From Streptomyces qinglanensis (lineage in GTDB: Bacteria > Actinomycetota > Actinomycetes > Streptomycetales > Streptomycetaceae), in NCBI RefSeq assembly GCF_900111245.1, contig NZ_FOGO01000017.1, positions 1 through 64,000 of the forward strand: DNA of 64,000 nucleotides, in the 5' to 3' direction. A model generated the notes under the pieces. The model was not told the DNA's origin. It ran no database searches and saw only the letters and a program-made list of their open reading frames with translations. This document shows positions 60,401 to 64,000 of this stretch, piece by piece. The position numbers and the translations under genes are program-made. How positions within the stretch are numbered: position 1 is the first letter of the stretch; every line of letters starts with the position of its first letter.

Positions 60401-60758
60401 GCAGCAGCAGCGGAGCCCCGTGGGTGAGCGCCGACGGGGCCGAGGGCCGGGCCATGTCGGGCATCCGGCCCGGTGGCGCCGAGGGCAGGACGGCGTGACC
60501 GAGCCCGCTGCCGAACGCGGGGTTCTGCCATGCGGCGAGCCGCGCTCTGAACCGGAGGCCGTCGCTGATGCCTGCCAGTGGCCGCCGGGAGAGCGTCGTC
60601 TCCGGCGCGGGGACCTGCCGCCATCCCCCGTCCCAGCCCTCGCGCGGGGCGGGCGGCGGCGCGGCGGGCCCGGCGCCGGGTGCCTGAGGCGCCTCGCCGA
60701 CCGGGGTGCCGTCGGCCGGGGCGGCTCGGCGGCGTCGCTTTGTGCTCCAGAACCCCAC
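57447..60758 (-). CDS. Very long Pro/Ala/Arg-rich protein of the CIS cluster, unknown function
   Basis: 1103 aa. The N-terminus (GFWSTKRRRRAAP) and a segment near residues 45-100 (ISDGLRFRARLAAWQNPAFG, LGHAVLPSAPPG) look conserved in kind, as does the C-terminus (EELARRLLDPLGRLLRADLR, RERAGRLHGG). Between them lie about 950 residues of low complexity rich in Pro, Ala and Arg, with PVQR motifs and a run of (Asp-His-Pro) units from sixteen 9-bp repeats. It sits in the place of a tape measure (after an assembly protein, before the tube initiator), but tape measures are helical and this one is not, so another role (scaffold or cargo binding) is as likely. Confidence 0.75.
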   Translation of the reverse strand: MGFWSTKRRRRAAPADGTPVGEAPQAPGAGPAAPPPAPREGWDGGWRQVPAPETTLSRRPLAGISDGLRFRARLAAWQNPAFGSGLGHAVLPSAPPGRMPDMARPSAPSALTHGAPLLLRAVRSTPEPPTRSEPEPEAGTLGAPQPAPQPTAASPTASAAGRRGSDPAPGRTPAPAPRPGPRPGSVRGREPDVSAGESGPLPRPRAVVRPIPAGPSPTVARRPAGPVRRLAALPPRTPPDPARAGGGAAAAGTRPATSARQEASRGERSLPPVQRRTRPGPTGPEAARHEAVRPLLDHPDHPDHPDHPDHPDHPDHPDHPDHPDHPGHSDHPDHPGHSGHSGHPDPRGTEPDRRPREARTVRPGLGPPQRTLPASAREPGVRRPDAAPAADTGTMPVLRPQAVQRQAEETRPAAGQRPAAAQRQEPSAAAGSARPETRPPASRTSPDVQRAAPVTRPGAPASGSGRRAGLGAPLPSLPPTAATPRAAPSRGAPVRSRPEDASAAPARTRPAPGEPSGTTRSTGADSGTEGADGHRTDATAPAPPAGADGTVGAQAPSRTATTGTAAPAVGAVPGGGPEPPVGGAGTRRIAPVRISGPLAPVPAVQRALALLGDRPLEVAAPGSASLPASVPAAARAPLPAVPVVWRRDREAGAPAATSPAPPAGQPVRQVPRQPEAACAEPASERRGRRRRRRKPPPGESTPMTPQASPAGGPTPRSASGTGGSGAALQRATTGPPRPAAAGERAPSRGPAMSPQAGASPPVHHVRHPAPDTADSQARTAPSAPRAVPLAAATRPASAPYRTPQRSAAPSPGPLPRTPKHRRTPTGDPVSGADGNSAALGVRPVGSGSSAPRGAGHPGPDVPNGAPPVQRAPHDGGTGSARTVYTTPALPPAAAPGGVPVVRAAPPTEAGPGPHPTSWTAGAVPAWPAAGPGAGTGTATGPDPGVGGTSAAPSAAPPSLPVRAAQRAPSAGAGAGAPLPPPRPTRPGPEPARRPEPGGSRPTGSRPQSPARRADGAAARAAALQRMADAGLAGVPATPVAGPAGRDDAPDGSPPPQRPADPRGIEGIDLEELARRLLDPLGRLLRADLRRDRERAGRLHGGRR
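59731..59874. repeat. Sixteen tandem 9-bp repeats inside the long CIS gene
   Basis: The plus-strand unit is TGGTCGGGG with variants TGGCCGGAG and TGGCCGGGG, 16 units without a break. On the coding strand each gives three residues (Asp-His-Pro, with some Gly-His-Ser and Ser-Asp-His). Length is likely variable by slippage and stays in frame. Confidence 0.97.
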
Positions 60759-60762
60759 CTGA

Positions 60763-60921
60763 TCAACCGCTTTCGTTCACTCGGGTGTTGATCCGTGCGA
60801 TCTCGTTCACCCACTGCCGGCGCTCCGCGTGGGTGAGGTCGAGGATCTCCTCGCGCTGCCAGTGGAAGTGGTAGGCGACGTACGCGATCTCCTCCCACAG
60901 CCGGGGGAGGGCGTACGTCAC
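60763..60921 (-). CDS. Small conserved CIS protein (DUF6760-like)
   Basis: 52 aa (YALPRLWEEIAYVAYHFHWQ, EEILDLTHAERRQWVNEIA). Too short for most gene finders, but it starts at a GTG that overlaps the stop of the gene before it (GTGA) and ends 4 nt before the next ATG. Small proteins of this kind follow the tail-assembly gene in actinobacterial and cyanobacterial CIS clusters. Role unknown; possibly the second half of a tail-assembly chaperone pair. Confidence 0.8.
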   Translation of the reverse strand: MTYALPRLWEEIAYVAYHFHWQREEILDLTHAERRQWVNEIARINTRVNESG

Positions 60922-61442
60922 GATTCCCCCAGGCGCCCTCCGGAGAGGTCGACCTCGAAGGAGCCGTGGCACAGCGGGCAGGTCACCGCGGCGTGGGTGT
61001 GGCCCTCGCTGTTGACGCGCCGGTAGAAGTCCTGGAGGAAGGCGACATCCGTGGCGTACATCCGTTCCACGACCCCGGCGTGCACGTCGGTGACGGTGCC
61101 CAGCCGGGTGATGACCTGGCTGAGCAGCACCACGCTGAGGTATGCGGGGTTCTCCTTCACCCGCAGGTCGATCTGCGGCCGCAGTTCGTCCCGCGCGGTC
61201 GCGAGCCGCATCGAACCGGTGCGGTGCACCGTACCCGCGTCGTCGACGTATCCGCGGGGCAGTTCGAAGGCGAACTCCGTACGCAGTCCGGTATGGGGCT
61301 CCGCGGCGTCGGATCCCGGTGGCTGCACCGGGGCCGCGCCCTGGGCGGGCTCGGGAGCGGGGGATGCTGCCGGCCGGTCGGGGGGCGCCGTGGCTTCGAG
61401 GAACTCCTCGAGGTTGCTGGTGGAGACCTTCCTGCGCTTCAT
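60918..61442 (-). CDS. Phage tail assembly-like protein
   Basis: 174 aa. Acidic, Pro-rich first 55 residues, then a compact domain (LRTEFAFELPRGYVDDAGTV, LRVKENPAYLSVVLLSQVI, VHAGVVERMYATDVAFLQDF) and a C-terminal CPLCHG that could be half a zinc site. Position right after the tube gene is that of tail-assembly chaperones in phages and eCIS. ATG at 61440-61442 overlaps the tube stop (ATGA). Confidence 0.82.
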   Translation of the reverse strand: MKRRKVSTSNLEEFLEATAPPDRPAASPAPEPAQGAAPVQPPGSDAAEPHTGLRTEFAFELPRGYVDDAGTVHRTGSMRLATARDELRPQIDLRVKENPAYLSVVLLSQVITRLGTVTDVHAGVVERMYATDVAFLQDFYRRVNSEGHTHAAVTCPLCHGSFEVDLSGGRLGES

Positions 61443-61879
61443 TCGACCACGATCTCCTCGAAGGTGATCGTCACGGTCTCGGTGGCGGCGCTGGACTCCC
61501 CCGCCTTCAGCGAGGGGCCCTCCCACTTGCTCGCCCACCCTTGCATGAGCTGGATACGCCGGACGGTCTCGCCCGTCGAGTCCTTGATCTCGATGGTGAG
61601 GTTCTGCCGGGCGGTGTCGACAGCGCCGTTGTTCAGCGTCTCCTTGATCCAGCTTGTGAACTCGCTGCTCTGGTCGAGGCCGCGGGTGATCGTCACCTCG
61701 CCGGACTGCCGGGCCCCGGGTTGCTTGCGGATGATCTGCTTGCCGTCCGACGACACCTGGCGGACCTCGACGACCTCCTCCTCGACGGTCAGACCGCTGA
61801 CCTCTTGGATGGACTCGACGAGGTAGCCGCCCAGCTGAACGCCGAACACATGGGTGGAAAGAGCATCGCCTTCAGCCAT
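61439..61879 (-). CDS. Inner tube protein (Afp1 role)
   Basis: 146 aa of the phage T4 gp19/Hcp-like tube family (FGVQLGGYLVESIQEVSGLT, EEEVVEVRQVSSDGKQIIRK, SGEVTITRGLDQSSEFTSWI, ETVTITFEEIVVE). It stacks as hexamers to build the tube pushed out on contraction. GGGAAGG precedes the ATG; 37 bp after the sheath gene. Confidence 0.95.
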   Translation of the reverse strand: MAEGDALSTHVFGVQLGGYLVESIQEVSGLTVEEEVVEVRQVSSDGKQIIRKQPGARQSGEVTITRGLDQSSEFTSWIKETLNNGAVDTARQNLTIEIKDSTGETVRRIQLMQGWASKWEGPSLKAGESSAATETVTITFEEIVVE

Positions 61880-61916
61880 GGTTGCTTGTCACCTTCCCGG
61901 TTCCGGACTCTGCGGG

Positions 61917-63491
61917 TCACTCGTTGACGAGGCTGGTGCTGTCGGAGAACTGGGACAGCCGGAAGACCACGAACTCGGCGGGCTTCACGGGGGCCACTCC
62001 GATCTCGCACACGACCTGGCCCAGGTCGATGGACTCCGGCGGGTTGTTCTCGCGGTCGCACTTGACGTAGAAGGCTTCCTCCGCGGTGCGCCCGAAGAGC
62101 GCACCGCGGCGCCACTCCTCGGTGAGGAAGCCGGTGATGTTGCGCCGGATGCTCGACCAGAGGCGGTCGTCGTTCGGCTCGAAGACGACCCACTGGGTGC
62201 CCAGGAGGATCGACTCCTCCAGGTAGTTGAAGAGACGCCGCACGTTGAGGAAGCGCCAGGCGGGGTCCGACGAGAGCGTCCGGGCGCCCCAGATGCGGAT
62301 CCCCCTGCCGGGGAAGGCGCGCACGCAGTTGACGCCGATGGGGTTGAGCAAGTCCTGCTCCCCCTTGCTGAGCCGGGTCTCCAGGTCCACGGCGCCGCGC
62401 ACGACTTCGTTGGCCGGGGCTTTGTGGACACCGCGCTCGCCGTCGCTGCGCGCCCATACACCGGCGACGTGGCCGCTGGGCGGCACGAGCGTGTTGCGTC
62501 CTGCGGACGGATCGAACACCTTGATCCACGGGTAGTAGAGGGCGGCGTGCGGCGAGTCGAACCCGGCCTCGTCGTTGCGCCAGGTGCGGACCCGCTGGGC
62601 CGGCAGGCCCGGCGGGGTGTCGAGGACGGCGACCCGGTCGCCCATCTGCTCGCAGTGCGAGACGACGGCGAGCTGGACCGTCTTCACCCCCTCGGCGTCG
62701 ATGTCGCCGCGCTGATGCGCACTCATCAGGTCCGGCACCGCGACCATGGTGATCTCGTCGATCGCCTCCAGCCCCGCGAAGCCGGTGCGGGCCGCCGCGT
62801 CGCCGACGTACTCGGCGGGGTCCAGCCGCGCCACACCGTCCGGCGGGGTGCCGGGTGCCGGTGCCTCGGCGGGGGCGGTGGCCAGCGTGGCGCTCTGCTG
62901 CTCCGGGCGGGAGGCGGAGGCGCCGGGGCGCTCGGCGACCTCGATGAGCTTGGAGTCCCGCGTCTGGGTCACCAGATAGCTCTTGACGTTCTTGCGGGTG
63001 GAGGCGTCGTAGGTCTCGGCCACCTTGCCGTTGTGCCGCACCACCAGGCGGAAGCGGTCCTCGGGCGGGTGCTCCCCCTCCGGTTCGGTCACCTCGACGG
63101 CGAGGTCCCCCTCGGCGCCGGACCTGGCCGAGACGAGGAAGCCGCCGATCGGCGTGGGCTCGGGCGTACCGCTGCCGGCAGGGGTGGCCGTCGTGGTCCC
63201 TCCGTCCCCGGCAGCGGCCTCCGGGGAAGGGCCTCCGACCCGGACCACATAGGCGGTTCCGCCGCCGTTGGCGAAGTACCCGTACACGGCGTGCGCGAGG
63301 TAGGTCCCCCGGGCGAAGGCGCCGAAGGTCTGCACGTACTGGTCCCAGTTGGTGACCAGCGTCGGGGTGTGGAACGGACCGGACTCCGCGAACCCGACGA
63401 AGGCGGCGACCGCGGTACCCACTCCCTCGATGGGCCGAGCTCCGGACTGCACCTCCTCCACATAGACGCCCGGGGTGAGGTACGACGGCAT
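61917..63491 (-). CDS. Contractile tail sheath protein (Afp2-4 role)
   Basis: 524 aa. N-terminal strand and domain typical of sheaths (YLTPGVYVEEVQSGARPIEG, VAAFVGFAESGPFHTPTLVT), a central domain with a variable Pro/Ala-rich insertion, and the conserved sheath C-terminus (GVNCVRAFPGRGIRIWGART, RRLFNYLEESILLGTQWVVF, SIDLGQVVCEIGVAPVKPAE, VFRLSQFSD). The ATG at 63489-63491 follows GAAGGAG. The frame stays open far upstream into the repeat block, which is a GC artefact. Only one sheath gene is present, where Afp has three. Confidence 0.96.
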   Translation of the reverse strand: MPSYLTPGVYVEEVQSGARPIEGVGTAVAAFVGFAESGPFHTPTLVTNWDQYVQTFGAFARGTYLAHAVYGYFANGGGTAYVVRVGGPSPEAAAGDGGTTTATPAGSGTPEPTPIGGFLVSARSGAEGDLAVEVTEPEGEHPPEDRFRLVVRHNGKVAETYDASTRKNVKSYLVTQTRDSKLIEVAERPGASASRPEQQSATLATAPAEAPAPGTPPDGVARLDPAEYVGDAAARTGFAGLEAIDEITMVAVPDLMSAHQRGDIDAEGVKTVQLAVVSHCEQMGDRVAVLDTPPGLPAQRVRTWRNDEAGFDSPHAALYYPWIKVFDPSAGRNTLVPPSGHVAGVWARSDGERGVHKAPANEVVRGAVDLETRLSKGEQDLLNPIGVNCVRAFPGRGIRIWGARTLSSDPAWRFLNVRRLFNYLEESILLGTQWVVFEPNDDRLWSSIRRNITGFLTEEWRRGALFGRTAEEAFYVKCDRENNPPESIDLGQVVCEIGVAPVKPAEFVVFRLSQFSDSTSLVNE

Positions 63492-63730
63492 GCGCGCTCC
63501 TTCGGGTGGCCGCTGGGTCGCTGCCGAGTCTCGTGCGCCGAAGGGCAGGGCAGTAGGTCCCGGAGTCCTGGCCGGAGGGCAGACGTGCTGCCTTCCGGGG
63601 CACAGGGGACGGGGGCGGACGGCCCTTGCGCCCCGGTTCGGCCGGGCGCCCCGGTTCGGCCGGGCGTCCCAGTTCGGCCGCGCGCTCCGGTGCGGCCAGG
63701 ACCGGGTGGGCGCTGCGGGACGGCCTCCCG
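63492..63730. promoter_or_regulatory. Gap between ATPase and sheath genes with 18-bp repeats
   Basis: 239 bp, the largest gap in the cluster, so a promoter for the structural genes is likely here. It contains the four 18-bp repeats described separately. Confidence 0.5.
63628..63699. repeat. Four tandem 18-bp repeats upstream of the sheath gene
   Basis: GCGCCCCGGTTCGGCCGG at 63628 and 63646 (identical), then two diverging copies at 63664 and 63682. Placed 137-208 bp before the sheath start, where a regulator array could lie. Confidence 0.9.
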
Positions 63731-64000
63731 TCACCCGGCCGCGGAAGGGCCGCTCTCCTTCGCGCCGTCCAGCCAGGGGCCGAACTCGCTCTCCAGCACC
63801 AGGCGGCCGAGTTTGCGGTACTCCTGCAGGACCGCCGAGACGACCTGCGCCGTCCCCAGCGGCTGTGCCGACTCCGCGGCCAGATAGGCCGCGGTCACCG
63901 CGCAGGCGCGGATGGAGCCGCCCGCCAGCTCGAAACGCTCGGCGCAGAAGTCCAGGTCGAGCCCGCCGTCCCGGGGGATCCGCGCGCCCAGGCACTGGTC
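63731..64000 (-). CDS. CIS AAA+ ATPase, C-terminal 89 aa (cut by window edge)
   Basis: The frame enters at 64000 and stops at 63731-63733. The visible part is the lid/helical C-terminus of the Afp15-type ATPase (GGLDLDFCAERFELAGGSIR, CAVTAAYLAAESAQPLG, LQEYRKLGRLVLESEFGPW). The ATPase domain proper lies beyond the window. In eCIS it is thought to help assembly or disassembly and is found in nearly every cluster. Confidence 0.85.
   Translation of the reverse strand, partial: DQCLGARIPRDGGLDLDFCAERFELAGGSIRACAVTAAYLAAESAQPLGTAQVVSAVLQEYRKLGRLVLESEFGPWLDGAKESGPSAAG

Noticed and set aside
63492..63995. In-frame N-terminal extension of the sheath protein
   Set aside because: Crosses the ATPase gene and repeat array; the sheath has a proper RBS and the family's usual start at 63491.
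49890..64000. Prophage tail module
   Set aside because: No capsid, portal, terminase, lysis or integrase gene in view; AAA+ ATPase, LysM adaptor and DUF4157 indicate eCIS.

Overview
The window is very GC-rich, uses GTG and TTG starts often, has tightly overlapping ATGA/GTGA gene pairs, and carries families typical of Streptomyces (HbpS/SenS/SenR, MerR-PP2C, a perfect DasR-type site, a Streptomyces-type contractile injection cluster). I read it as chromosome of a Streptomyces or close relative; the species cannot be named from the sequence.

Layout. 1-11 kb is a decayed, accessory-looking stretch. It holds broken IS3-family and IS5-family transposases, a fragment of a tyrosine recombinase, and two copies of a membrane-protein gene that share an identical 390-bp block. 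Among these sit intact genes: a divergent EamA exporter/MarR pair with a palindromic operator, an ECF sigma factor with an anchored partner, a TMEM175-type channel, and a secreted protein that may be pore-forming. 11-17.5 kb carries the haem sensor triad hbpS-senS-senR, a short-chain dehydrogenase, and a divergent TetR/secreted agmatine-deiminase pair around a perfect 28-bp palindrome. A tRNA-Trp follows at 17.87 kb.

18.5-28.7 kb is a scavenging module: a Dpp/Opp-type ABC importer (lipoprotein, two permeases, fused double ATPase) with a ROK kinase, and divergently a ROK repressor, an M81 (MlrC-like) metallopeptidase and a CutC-like protein. 28.9-47.4 kb is a mixed region: XRE/VOC pair, a tsaD-like gene with a GNAT gene outside the usual tsa cluster, a LysR regulator, an M24 hydrolase with a DadA-type oxidase, an MHS-family transporter, a Glu/Leu-type dehydrogenase, a 1.3-kb gene-free stretch with four 25-bp repeats, a SpoIIE-type phosphatase, DoxX, and a fused MerR-PP2C regulator behind a canonical 19-bp-spacer MerR promoter.

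48.5-64 kb is the main system: an extracellular-type (eCIS / Streptomyces CIS) contractile injection cluster on the minus strand. In order of transcription it encodes an AAA+ ATPase (cut by the window edge), sheath, tube, assembly protein, small DUF6760-like protein, a 1103-aa Pro-rich protein with sixteen 9-bp (Asp-His-Pro) units, tube initiator, LysM adaptor, VgrG-like spike, PAAR tip, gp25, baseplate J, tail protein I, and a zinc-ribbon/one-TM/discoidin-like membrane protein that fits a membrane-recruitment role. A convergent gene encodes a DUF4157 (eCIS core) protein with an unknown C-terminal domain, a candidate cargo. No tail-fibre gene is seen, as expected for the cytoplasmic Streptomyces type. 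Coordinates of starts are my choices from RBS and homology; no database search was run.
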